Positions 1 to 7,442 of a DNA stretch of 64,000 bases are shown here, piece after piece. The translations under genes were made by a program, and so were the position numbers. Each line of letters begins with the position of its first letter. Positions within the stretch are counted from its first letter, which is position 1. Where the stretch lies: positions 75,614-139,613 of the forward strand of contig NZ_JXTE01000029.1 of NCBI RefSeq assembly GCF_000972385.1, written 5' to 3'. The notes beneath the pieces were generated by a model, which saw nothing but the letters and a program-made list of their open reading frames with translations, searched no databases and was not told the origin of the DNA. The DNA comes from Streptomyces sp. WM6386 (GTDB taxonomy: Bacteria; Actinomycetota; Actinomycetes; Streptomycetales; Streptomycetaceae).

Positions 1-1
1 G

Positions 2-73
2 CGCCCCTACCGTCCGCGGCGGCACTCGGCCGCCGCCCGGGAGATCAACGCACAGCCGGACGGTATGCCTTGA
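2..73 (+). CDS. possible C-terminal end of an upstream gene (partial)
   Basis: An open frame enters the window and stops at TGA 71-73; its last residues read REINAQPDGMP. Codon composition fits coding sequence with GC-rich third positions, but only 23 codons are visible and no family can be recognised. It could equally be intergenic sequence. Nothing else is visible between here and the next ribosome site at about 160. Confidence 0.25.
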   Translation, partial: RPYRPRRHSAAAREINAQPDGMP

Positions 74-179
74 CCGGCCCTGCCCGCAGCCGATTTCGCG
101 GCCGTGAAACGGATCTGCGTGGCATCGACTCGAACGGGCACTCGTACGTCACCAACGAGTGAGGGGTGGCATACCGCCC

Positions 180-443
180 ATGGAGATTTCAGGCGTCATC
201 AGCGCGATCGTGATCGGCATCGTGATCGGTGTGCTCGGCCGGCTCGTCATTCCTGGCCGTCAGCGCATCGGCATCCTGTGGACGATCGCCATCGGTATCG
301 TCGCCGCGTTCATCGGAACCGGCATCGCCTCAGGCCTGGACGTCGCCGACACCGACGGCGTCGACTGGGTCGAGTGGCTCATCCAGATCGCCCTCGCGGC
401 CCTCGGCGTCGCCGCGCTCAGCAAGGTGAAACTGCGCCGTTGA
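180..443 (+). CDS. GlsB/YeaQ/YmgE family stress-response membrane protein
   Basis: An 87-residue protein with three hydrophobic helices and glycine-rich faces, beginning MEISGVISAIVIGIVIGVLG and ending in a basic KVKLRR tail. This size and glycine-zipper pattern is that of the small transglycosylase-associated/GlsB membrane proteins induced by general and envelope stress; biochemical role is unknown for the family. I chose ATG 180 because a GAGGGG ribosome site lies 10 bases upstream; an in-frame GTG at 159 would place the ribosome site inside the gene. A strong hairpin terminator follows it. Confidence 0.85.
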   Translation: MEISGVISAIVIGIVIGVLGRLVIPGRQRIGILWTIAIGIVAAFIGTGIASGLDVADTDGVDWVEWLIQIALAALGVAALSKVKLRR

Positions 444-486
444 CGGAAGGCGTCGGTAGGGCTCCGCCGACCGTCTGCCGCGCACA

Positions 487-523
487 GTGAAGGGCCGCAC
501 CCGCGACGGGTGCGGCCCTTCAC
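487..523. terminator. bidirectional hairpin terminator
   Basis: A perfect 17-bp inverted repeat (arms 487-503 and 507-523, core AGGGCCGCACCCG) with a CGA loop. It sits between the convergent stress membrane gene and the DUF3500 gene, so it can terminate both. There is no U-tract, as usual in Streptomyces. Confidence 0.9.
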
Positions 524-550
524 GATGACGGGATGTTCACGCCGCGCGCG

Positions 551-1888
551 TCACCGGTGATGCGGCGACGTCAGGTAGTGCTGCCTGAGGAGCTCCTTTC
601 CGTAGTCGTTGCCGTTCGGGGTGCGGATGACGGAGTGGACGTGCATCTGGGTGGGAGTGCCCTCGGTGCCGCCGTAGGCACCGCGCAGCGGGCCCGGTGC
701 CTGGCAGTCCACCTCGATCCACACGACCGGGCTGTGCACCCGGACATAGAAGGCGTCGTCGTCACCGGTACCGCCGGCCCAGGTGACGTAGGTGTCGGAG
801 AGATGCTTGCGGATCTCGGCCAGCGTCACCTTGGCGGCGTCGGCCTTGGCGCGGCCTACGAAGGCCTGCGCGATGCCGAGGAGCTTCGTCTTCTGCGCGC
901 CGGTGAGGGAGTTGCCGCGCAGGCCCGTGTACGCCTGGACCGTGTTGTCGGAGAACGCGCCCGCTTTCATGGACTCGTTCGACTTGGTCGAGGACTCGAT
1001 GGCGACTTTCTGCTGTGCCTCGGTCAGGGAGTTGACGAAGGCGAGACTCGCGACGACCTCCTCGTGGCAGACGGTGACGGTCTCGCCGTCGATCTCCATG
1101 GAGGTCGGTTCGGAGCCCCAGAAGCAGGGGCTCATGACGACCTGGTCGCCGAGCACGAAGTAGTTGACGACCAGGTGGTGACCGTCGAACTGGAAGCCCC
1201 AGGGCTCGGTCGTGGACGGGGTGCCCATCACCGTCCAGTAGTAGGCGTCCTCGTTGAAGGCGGTGGTGTTGCCGATCGCCTCGCCGGCCGCCTGGTTGAT
1301 CTTCCGGATCTTCTCCGTGGTCTCCAGGCCGTCGGCGCTGAGCGCGGCCTTCAACAAGGCGGTGCCCAGCGCCTGCTGCTCATCCGTCAGGTCGGCGAGG
1401 GAGACACCCTGGCGATCGTAGGAGTCGATGTTGCTCCACAGCCGCCACTCGGTGGAGTGCACCGTGAACTGCGTCGAGGACTTCTGGGTGTCGCTGAGCC
1501 CGGCCAGGAACGCGTTCGCGGCCGAGATCACCGGAGCGGTGGCCACCTTCGTGGAGTGGATCGTGAAGAGATCGTCGATCCGCTTGCCGTCGGTGGTGAG
1601 ACCGAAGAACTCCTCGGTGATCGACTGGTTGCCGGGGCCGCCGGTGCCGCCGCCCGGACCGCCGCTGGGGGCACCGCTCGGCGAGGCGCTCGCCGTGGCG
1701 TCCGCGGCGGCGGTCGTGTCGTCGGCGAGTGCGGCCCAGGCCCCGGCGCCGCCCATCGTGGCGACGGCCGTCGCACCGCTGGCGAAGAAGACCTTGCGCA
1801 TGAAGTTACGGCGGCTCGCGTGAGTACGGCGGCCGGCTTCGGACTGCGGCTCCCGGGCCGTGGGCTCACCGGTGTCGAGCTCGGTCAT
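551..1888 (-). CDS. Tat-exported DUF3500 domain protein
   Basis: A 445-residue protein. Residues 22-60 form a twin-arginine signal (SRRNFMRK followed by a hydrophobic, alanine/glycine-rich stretch), then a low-complexity Ser/Gly/Pro linker to about residue 88. The rest matches my recollection of DUF3500, a family of exported proteins with conserved Trp, His and acidic residues (for example WGFQFDGHHL and CHEEV). The family has no established activity. A GAAGGG ribosome site lies just upstream of the ATG. It is monocistronic, with the histidine kinase genes upstream on the same strand about 170 bases away. Confidence 0.85.
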   Translation of the reverse strand: MTELDTGEPTAREPQSEAGRRTHASRRNFMRKVFFASGATAVATMGGAGAWAALADDTTAAADATASASPSGAPSGGPGGGTGGPGNQSITEEFFGLTTDGKRIDDLFTIHSTKVATAPVISAANAFLAGLSDTQKSSTQFTVHSTEWRLWSNIDSYDRQGVSLADLTDEQQALGTALLKAALSADGLETTEKIRKINQAAGEAIGNTTAFNEDAYYWTVMGTPSTTEPWGFQFDGHHLVVNYFVLGDQVVMSPCFWGSEPTSMEIDGETVTVCHEEVVASLAFVNSLTEAQQKVAIESSTKSNESMKAGAFSDNTVQAYTGLRGNSLTGAQKTKLLGIAQAFVGRAKADAAKVTLAEIRKHLSDTYVTWAGGTGDDDAFYVRVHSPVVWIEVDCQAPGPLRGAYGGTEGTPTQMHVHSVIRTPNGNDYGKELLRQHYLTSPHHR

Positions 1889-2054
1889 CGTCGCTGATTC
1901 CCTTCGTCGTGGGCGCGTCCCAGCCGGACGGCCGCCGAGTGATCACTGTGGGGGAGCAAACTGAGTCCGAGCTGAAACAGGCAGCGAGGGCAGTCGGCAG
2001 GGAGGTATGGACGGCCCTGGGGATCCCTTGCGATCTGCGAATATGTGGGGACGC

Positions 2055-3518
2055 TTAGAGTTCGCGGCGGTGCGAGGGGAGCGTCACCGAGAACTCGGTG
2101 CGTCCGGGCTCGCTCGCCACGTCGAGGCGGCCCTCGTGGGCCTCGGTGATCGCCGTCGCGATGGCCAGGCCCAGTCCCGTGCCGCCCTCCCGGCCGGGGG
2201 CACGGGAGCGCGAGGCGTCGGCCCGCGTGAAGCGTTCGAAGACCGAGGGCAGGAGGGCGGGCGGGATGCCGGGGCCGTTGTCCCGTACCCGGACCACGCA
2301 GTGCGTGTCCGTCGCCTCCACGACCACGGTGATCTTCGTGCCCGCAGGCGTGTGCAGACGGGCGTTGGACAACAGGTTGGCCACCACCTGGTGCAGCCGG
2401 GAGGCGTCGCCGGCGACGGCCGCCCGGCCACCGTCGAGGCGCAGCGCGAGCTGCCAGTCGTGCCCGGCGCCCGCGGCCCGGGCGTCCCACACGGCTTCGG
2501 CGACCAGCGTCGCGAGGTTCACCTCGTCCGACCGCAGCGGCCGTCCCTCGTCGAGACGGGCGAGCAGCAGCAGATCCTCGACGAGTCCGGTCATCCGGGC
2601 CGACTGGGCGGCGACACGGGCCCAGGCCAACTCCGGTGCCATCCTGCGCGTACCGCTCTTCATGAACTCGGCGTAGCCGGAGATCGAGGCGAGCGGCGTG
2701 CGCAGTTCATGGCTGGCGTCGGCGAGGAAGCGCCGCATGCGGTCCTCGGTGCGCTGGCGTTCGGCGAGCGAGGACTCCACATGGTCGATCAGGCGGTTGA
2801 GCCCGGCACCGACCTGGCCGGTCTCGGTGCCGGGATCGGTGTCCGCGGCCGGCACGCGGGTGAGCCCCGTGACCTCGCCGCGGTCCAGTGGCACCCGGGC
2901 GACCTCGGCCGCGGTGGCGGCGACCCGGCCCAGAGGGCGCAGTTGCCGTCGTATGACCACCGTCGCGGCACCCGCCGCGGCGGCCAGAGCGACGACGGCG
3001 ATCACGACTTCCACGACGACCAGGCCGTCGATCATGCGCTGCACATCGTGCATGGGGAGTCCGGCCAGTACGGGGACCCCGTCGCCGCCGATCGCGGTCA
3101 CGCGATAGGTACCGAGCCCGGGGACGGTGCGGGTGTGCAGCGAGCCGTCCGTCGTGATCCCGTCGAGGGCGGCGCGCTGGCTGGCGGTGAGGACCTGCCG
3201 GCGGCCGTCGGGGGTCACGACCTCGGCGGCGATGACGTCGCCGCCGCTGAAGCGGGCCGCGAGGGTTCCGGTCGGCTGTCCGCGCTCGTTGAGGAAGCCG
3301 AGGTCCGTCGCGCCGCCCGTCCGTCGCTGGAGTCCGCCCTGGCTGCGTTCGGCGGCGTCGGTGACGCGCTGGTCGAGATCCCCGAGCAGATAGACGCGTT
3401 GGACGAACACCGTCGTGAGGGCCATGGCCGCGCACACGACGACCATGGTCACGGAGATGAACAGCACCAGACGCGCCCGCAGCGAGCGCCGTCCCAGACG
3501 CGGGCGGTGCGGCCTCAT
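2055..3518 (-). CDS. sensor histidine kinase of an OmpR-type two-component pair
   Basis: A 487-residue membrane kinase. Helix 1 spans about residues 16-40, an extracytoplasmic sensor follows to about 160, helix 2 lies at 165-190, then HAMP. The phospho-accepting histidine is H270 in ASHELRTP, followed by N-box (ANLLSNA) and G-boxes (DNGPGIP, GTGLGLAIA) of a HATPase_c domain. It would autophosphorylate and pass phosphate to the response regulator whose stop overlaps its start by 4 bases (ATGA). The stimulus is not evident. Similar to CutS/TrcS/MprB-like kinases of actinomycetes. Confidence 0.95.
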   Translation of the reverse strand: MRPHRPRLGRRSLRARLVLFISVTMVVVCAAMALTTVFVQRVYLLGDLDQRVTDAAERSQGGLQRRTGGATDLGFLNERGQPTGTLAARFSGGDVIAAEVVTPDGRRQVLTASQRAALDGITTDGSLHTRTVPGLGTYRVTAIGGDGVPVLAGLPMHDVQRMIDGLVVVEVVIAVVALAAAAGAATVVIRRQLRPLGRVAATAAEVARVPLDRGEVTGLTRVPAADTDPGTETGQVGAGLNRLIDHVESSLAERQRTEDRMRRFLADASHELRTPLASISGYAEFMKSGTRRMAPELAWARVAAQSARMTGLVEDLLLLARLDEGRPLRSDEVNLATLVAEAVWDARAAGAGHDWQLALRLDGGRAAVAGDASRLHQVVANLLSNARLHTPAGTKITVVVEATDTHCVVRVRDNGPGIPPALLPSVFERFTRADASRSRAPGREGGTGLGLAIATAITEAHEGRLDVASEPGRTEFSVTLPSHRREL

Positions 3519-4240
3519 GCCCCGTCGTCCGCGGCTCTGATCGCGTAGCCGACACCGCGCACGGTGTGGATCATCGGCGTACGGCCTTTGTCGAGCTTGG
3601 AGCGGAGGCTGTAGACGTACACCTCGACGAGGTTCCCCTCGCCGTCGAACGAGGAGTTCCAGACGTGGTCGAGGATCTGCGTCTTGCTCAGCACCTGGTG
3701 CGGGTGGCTCATGAGGAAGGCGAGGAGGTCGAACTCCTTGGCCGTGAGCGGGACAGGCGTCCCGCCCCGGCGCACCTCGCGGCTCCTCTCGGCCAGCACG
3801 AGGTCGCCCAGCACCAGCACCTCGCCCTGCTCGGGTGCATCACCGGGGCGGACGCGGCGCAGCAGGCCCCGCAGCCGCAGCATGACCTCCTCCAGGGAGA
3901 ACGGCTTGGTCACGTAGTCGTCCGCGCCCGCCGACAGCCCGTGGATCCGGTGCTCCAGGGCGTCGCGGGCGGTGAGCATCAGCACGGGCAGCCGGGCGTT
4001 CTCGCTCCTGAGCGTGCGCAGGACGTCGACCCCGTCCACATCGGGCAGCATCCCGTCGAGGACGACGAGGTGCGGGGAGCAGTCCCGCGCGATCCGCAGC
4101 GCGCCGCGGCCGTCCTGCGCCGCGAACGGCCGCCAGCCTGCCTCGGCCACCGCCGCGGACAGCAACTCGGTGAGCTCGGGCTCGTCGTCGACGATGAGCA
4201 CGCGGACCGTGCCGTGGCGAGTTGCGGAAGGGCCGGACAT
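3515..4240 (-). CDS. OmpR/PhoB-family response regulator
   Basis: A 241-residue protein with an N-terminal receiver domain (acidic pair near residues 18-19, phospho-acceptor Asp62 in LDGMLPD, conserved Lys in YVTKPFS) and a C-terminal winged-helix DNA-binding domain ending VRGVGYAIR. Start at ATG 4240 is set by a GGAAGG ribosome site; an upstream in-frame start at 4375 would add 45 low-complexity residues unlike the family. It is the partner of the overlapping histidine kinase. Targets are not evident; the pair could act on nearby genes or itself. Confidence 0.95.
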   Translation of the reverse strand: MSGPSATRHGTVRVLIVDDEPELTELLSAAVAEAGWRPFAAQDGRGALRIARDCSPHLVVLDGMLPDVDGVDVLRTLRSENARLPVLMLTARDALEHRIHGLSAGADDYVTKPFSLEEVMLRLRGLLRRVRPGDAPEQGEVLVLGDLVLAERSREVRRGGTPVPLTAKEFDLLAFLMSHPHQVLSKTQILDHVWNSSFDGEGNLVEVYVYSLRSKLDKGRTPMIHTVRGVGYAIRAADDGA

Positions 4241-4657
4241 GCCCCGACCCTTCCGCAGGGGCCTGTGGGAGGAATGTGCGTGACCTGAGCGCGCCCCATG
4301 TGCGGGAGCGGCGGCCGTGCCGGGTACGTGCTGCTCCGGCCCTCGGCGGGCCGGGGTCGCGCGGGCCACGGGCACGGGCTGGCGGTACGGGTGGGTCGAT
4401 GCCGGCTGGCGTGATGCGCGCGGGTGTTCCGGCGCCGGCGATCGGATGTTGCGAGGTGGACGCCGACGGGCTGCGGGCCGATGCCTCTTGGCCGGCGTCG
4501 ATGGGTTCCGTGCTGGACGCGGGTTCCGGGTGGGCCGGTGCGGCGAGGCCGAGGCGGACGGGCTCCGGCCGGTCGCTCGTCCCGGACGAGCCGCGATGCG
4601 TCTACCCTCCCGGGCGGCGCGTTCGGGAACGTGGCGCGAACGCCGTGACGCCCGCCT
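4241..4657. other. 417-base gap without a recognisable gene
   Basis: This stretch lies upstream of the response regulator and downstream of the zinc dehydrogenase. Several open frames cross it in all directions, but their translations are Arg/Gly/Ala-rich and resemble nothing known. It probably holds the two-component promoter. I see no clear hairpin or repeat. Confidence 0.5.
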
Positions 4658-5677
4658 TCACCGGCCGTACCGAGGGTCGACATGGATCTTCGGACCCGGC
4701 CCGGCACCCGCCGGACGCTCACCGGCGAGCACCGGTCCGACCTCGTCGAGCCCCACGGTCGCGGCGACCAGTGGCCTGGGGTCCACCGACCCGTCGGCGT
4801 AGGACTTGATCGTCGCGTCGAGCCCCGGGGAGGCGGACAGGACGCCCACCGCCGTCACGTCCTTGAGGAGGAGCGTGCGATGGTCGAGGCGGGCGGGTTC
4901 GCCGGCCAGCCCGATGTAGACGACGCGGCCCGCCGGCTCGACCAACTCCAGGGCACGGTTGGGGAGATGGGGCGCGGTCGAGGCGTCCACGACGGAGTCG
5001 AACGGCAGGTCCGGCACGGCCCCTTCCGTCCATGCGTGCGCGAAGCCCAGGTCGCGGGCGAAGGCGAGGGAGCCGTCGGTGACCCCCATCAGGTGCACCT
5101 CGGCACCGGCGGCCCGCAGGAACATCGCGACCAGCAGTCCGATCGTCCCCGGGCCCAGCACCAGGGCCCGGTCACCGGCGCGCGGCGCGGCGGCCTGTGC
5201 GGCCCGCAGGGCATTCCCACCCGGCTCCACGAGCGCTCCGAGTACGGCGTCGACGGAGTCGGGCAGAGCGTGCAACGAGGAGGCAGGAACGGCGAGTTGC
5301 TCCGCCAGCGCCCCCGCCCGGGCCCCGCGGATACCCACCTCCTGCCGCTTCTCGCAGACATGCCCGCGGCCCAGCAGACAGCGCCGGCAGGTGCCGCAGC
5401 CGAGCATCGTGTCGCCCATGACCCGGCGACCGAGCCAGCCGGGGTCGACGCCGTCGCCGAGCGCCGTGACCCGGCCGGACCACTCGTGGCCGAGGCGCAT
5501 CGGGTAGGCGGCGTGTCCCTGATGGAGATAGGCCATCTCACCGGTGAAGAACTCCACGTCGGTGCCGCACACGCCGACCCGCTCGACGTCGACGACGACC
5601 TCACCGGGCCCGGCCACCGGCGTCGGGAGGTCCTGGACCTCGTAGGCGCCGGGGCCGGTCAGTACGAAAGCGCGCAT
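4658..5677 (-). CDS. zinc-dependent medium-chain alcohol/polyol dehydrogenase
   Basis: A 339-residue MDR-superfamily dehydrogenase. Catalytic zinc ligands are C37, H64 and E65 (RLGHEW); the structural zinc site is C94, C97, C100 and C108; a Rossmann motif GPGTIG follows. It would oxidise a sugar, polyol or sugar-acid hydroxyl with NAD(P). I chose ATG 5677 because starting at 5707 would overlap the upstream FAH gene by 20 codons and add a non-family leader. It is the last gene of a three-gene unit (IclR, FAH hydrolase, dehydrogenase), so its likely substrate is an intermediate of a non-phosphorylative sugar-acid pathway such as that for L-fucose or L-rhamnose (inference). Confidence 0.88.
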   Translation of the reverse strand: MRAFVLTGPGAYEVQDLPTPVAGPGEVVVDVERVGVCGTDVEFFTGEMAYLHQGHAAYPMRLGHEWSGRVTALGDGVDPGWLGRRVMGDTMLGCGTCRRCLLGRGHVCEKRQEVGIRGARAGALAEQLAVPASSLHALPDSVDAVLGALVEPGGNALRAAQAAAPRAGDRALVLGPGTIGLLVAMFLRAAGAEVHLMGVTDGSLAFARDLGFAHAWTEGAVPDLPFDSVVDASTAPHLPNRALELVEPAGRVVYIGLAGEPARLDHRTLLLKDVTAVGVLSASPGLDATIKSYADGSVDPRPLVAATVGLDEVGPVLAGERPAGAGPGPKIHVDPRYGR

Positions 5678-5687
5678 CGAGAGCCGC

Positions 5688-6548
5688 TCACCGGGGCCCG
5701 AGCACACGCTGGCGCTGCGTGCCGAGCTGCTTGATGCCCAGCTCCATCACGTCACCCGGCTGGAGATACACGGGCGGGGTGAGGCCCATGCCGACGCCGG
5801 GCGGGGTGCCGGTGTTGATGAGGTCGCCGGGTTCCAGGACGAGGAACTGGCTGAGGTAGTGCACGATGAAGCAGGGATCGAAGATCATCGTCTTGGTGCT
5901 GCCGGTCTGCCGCCGCGCCCCGTTGACGTCCAGCCACATGTCCAGCGCGAGGACGTCGTCGATCTCGTCGGCCGTGGCCAGCCACGGTCCCGCCGGGTTG
6001 AAGGTCTCCGCGGACTTGCCCTTGGCCCACTGCCCGCCGCGCTCCAGCTGGAAGCCGCGCTCGCTGACGTCGTTGACGACCACATACCCGGCGATGGCGT
6101 CGCGGGCCTCCGCCACCGAGTCCAGGTAGCAGGCGCGCCGGCCGATCACGATGCCGAGCTCCACCTCCCAGTCGGTCTTGGTGGCACCGCGCGGGATGCG
6201 CACGTCGTCGTGGGGCCCGATCAGCGTGTTGGGCGACTTGGTGAACAGGATCGGCTCGTCGGGCACGGCCATGCCGCTCTCGGCGGCGTGGTCACGGTAG
6301 TTGAGCCCGATGCACAGGATCTGGTGCGGACGTGCGAGGGGGGCGCCGACGCGCTCCCCGGCGAAGCGGGACACCTGCCCCGCCGCCGTCCGCTCGGCCA
6401 CGACGGGACGGATGCGGTCCAGGCCGCCCGAACCGAAGAACGCCTCGTCGAAGTCGCTGACGACGTCGCAGAGGTCGACGTACGTCTCGTCGTCGAGGCG
6501 GGCGACGGGCTTCTCGGCGCCGGGGGCACCGATGCGCATGAGGTACAC
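5688..6548 (-). CDS. fumarylacetoacetate hydrolase (FAH) family protein
   Basis: A 286-residue protein with the FAH fold signatures ILCIGLNYRDHA, the metal-binding acidic run WEVELGIVIG, NDVSERG and GDLINTGTPPGVG. Members hydrolyse C-C bonds of diketo acids or act as ureidoglycolate lyases. With an IlvD/Edd dehydratase and a zinc dehydrogenase beside it, a 2,4-diketo-3-deoxy sugar-acid hydrolase role is the best guess. The GTG start at 6548 has a GGAG ribosome site 9 bases upstream; an ATG three codons later is an alternative. The gene lies 10 bases before the dehydrogenase and 27 after IclR. Confidence 0.88.
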   Translation of the reverse strand: MYLMRIGAPGAEKPVARLDDETYVDLCDVVSDFDEAFFGSGGLDRIRPVVAERTAAGQVSRFAGERVGAPLARPHQILCIGLNYRDHAAESGMAVPDEPILFTKSPNTLIGPHDDVRIPRGATKTDWEVELGIVIGRRACYLDSVAEARDAIAGYVVVNDVSERGFQLERGGQWAKGKSAETFNPAGPWLATADEIDDVLALDMWLDVNGARRQTGSTKTMIFDPCFIVHYLSQFLVLEPGDLINTGTPPGVGMGLTPPVYLQPGDVMELGIKQLGTQRQRVLGPR

Positions 6549-6575
6549 GGGGCTGTCTCCAGGGTGGTGGGGGTT

Positions 6576-7394
6576 TCAGCCGTTCGGCTCGTTCAGCAGG
6601 GCACGGATCTCGTCGAGCGCGTCGACCAGGGTGGCGAGCGGCGTCCGGTAGGCCAGCGCGCTGATGCTCACGGCTCCGGAGGGGGTCGTCGGGGAGGTGA
6701 GATAGACCGGCAGGGCAAGGCAGTTGACCCCGGTCTCGTTCTCCTGGTCGTCGACGCCGTACCCGCGCTCCCGCGTGGCCGCGAGTTCACGGTGCAGATC
6801 GGCCGCCGCGCACAGACTCCGTGGCGTACGGCGATCCAGGCCGCCCGCGTCCCCGACCCATGCCTCGACCTTCTCCAGGGACGTCAACTCCCGTGCGAGC
6901 AGCAGCTTTCCGACGGCCGTGGTGTGGGCGGGGTTGCGTCCGCCGATCGTCGACGTGAGCCGTACGGCACCGGTGGGCGGGTCGACCTTGGCACGGTAGA
7001 CGACCTCATGGCCGTCGAGCAGCGCGTAGTGCGCCGTCTCACCGAACCGGCCTGCCAGCGCGTCGAGCACGGGCCGGACCCGGACATGATCGGGCCGTGC
7101 CTCGTGGTGGGCGAAGGCCATGCGCAGGAATTCGTCCCCCAGCACATAACGGCCGCGCGCGTCCTGGTCGGCGAGCCCCGCCCGCCGCAGCGCCCCCAGC
7201 GCCCGGTGCACGGTCGGCTTGGGGCTCCCCATCACCCGGGTCAGCTCCTCCAGCCCCACGCCCTCGGGATGGCGGGCGAGCTCCTTGAGGACCGCGAGCA
7301 CCCGGTCCGACCCCACGAGTCGGCCGCCGTCGGCGCCGGTTGCGCCGTCCGCGCCGGGGTCTGTCGGTCCGTCGTACGTCTGCGTAGGCTTCAT
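6576..7394 (-). CDS. IclR-family transcriptional regulator
   Basis: A 272-residue regulator: winged helix-turn-helix at about residues 30-85 (VLAVLKELARHPEGVGLEEL, KPTVHRALGALR) and an effector-binding C-terminal domain with GRNPAHTTAVGKLLLA and the family's VNCLALPVY stretch. IclR proteins sense small acids and control the adjacent catabolic genes. It is transcribed away from the dehydratase gene and leads the FAH and dehydrogenase genes, so it probably controls both units through the palindrome between them. The acidic N-terminal extension (about 28 residues) is variable in the family. Confidence 0.92.
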   Translation of the reverse strand: MKPTQTYDGPTDPGADGATGADGGRLVGSDRVLAVLKELARHPEGVGLEELTRVMGSPKPTVHRALGALRRAGLADQDARGRYVLGDEFLRMAFAHHEARPDHVRVRPVLDALAGRFGETAHYALLDGHEVVYRAKVDPPTGAVRLTSTIGGRNPAHTTAVGKLLLARELTSLEKVEAWVGDAGGLDRRTPRSLCAAADLHRELAATRERGYGVDDQENETGVNCLALPVYLTSPTTPSGAVSISALAYRTPLATLVDALDEIRALLNEPNG

Positions 7395-7398
7395 CGCG

Positions 7399-7433
7399 TT
7401 CCGAACAGTAGACCGCCGTACCGACTATTGGAA
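7399..7433. promoter_or_regulatory. IclR operator with overlapping divergent promoters
   Basis: Only 48 bases separate IclR from the dehydratase. They contain an inverted repeat, TTCCGAACAGTAG (7399-7411) and CGACTATTGGAA (7422-7433), matching in 10 of 12 positions with a one-base gap. On the minus strand TTCCAA (7428-7433), a 17-base spacer and TACTGT (7405-7410) make a plausible promoter whose -10 box ends only 11 bases before the IclR start codon. The plus-strand arm supplies the GGAAGG ribosome site of the dehydratase. IclR binding here would shut both units. Confidence 0.6.
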
Positions 7434-7442
7434 GGGACCCCC

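Noticed and set aside
533..1897. A 454-codon open frame opposite the DUF3500 gene
   Set aside because: Antisense of a gene with a Tat signal and conserved motifs; composition is Val/Gly/Arg-rich with no family match.
4222..4809. Open frames in the gap upstream of the response regulator
   Set aside because: Arg/Pro/Ala-rich translations, no ribosome site and no known domain.
5859..7442. An in-frame 5' extension of the dehydratase antisense to the FAH and IclR genes
   Set aside because: The translation is low-complexity and the true start at 7443 has a good ribosome site and the IlvD/Edd N-terminus.
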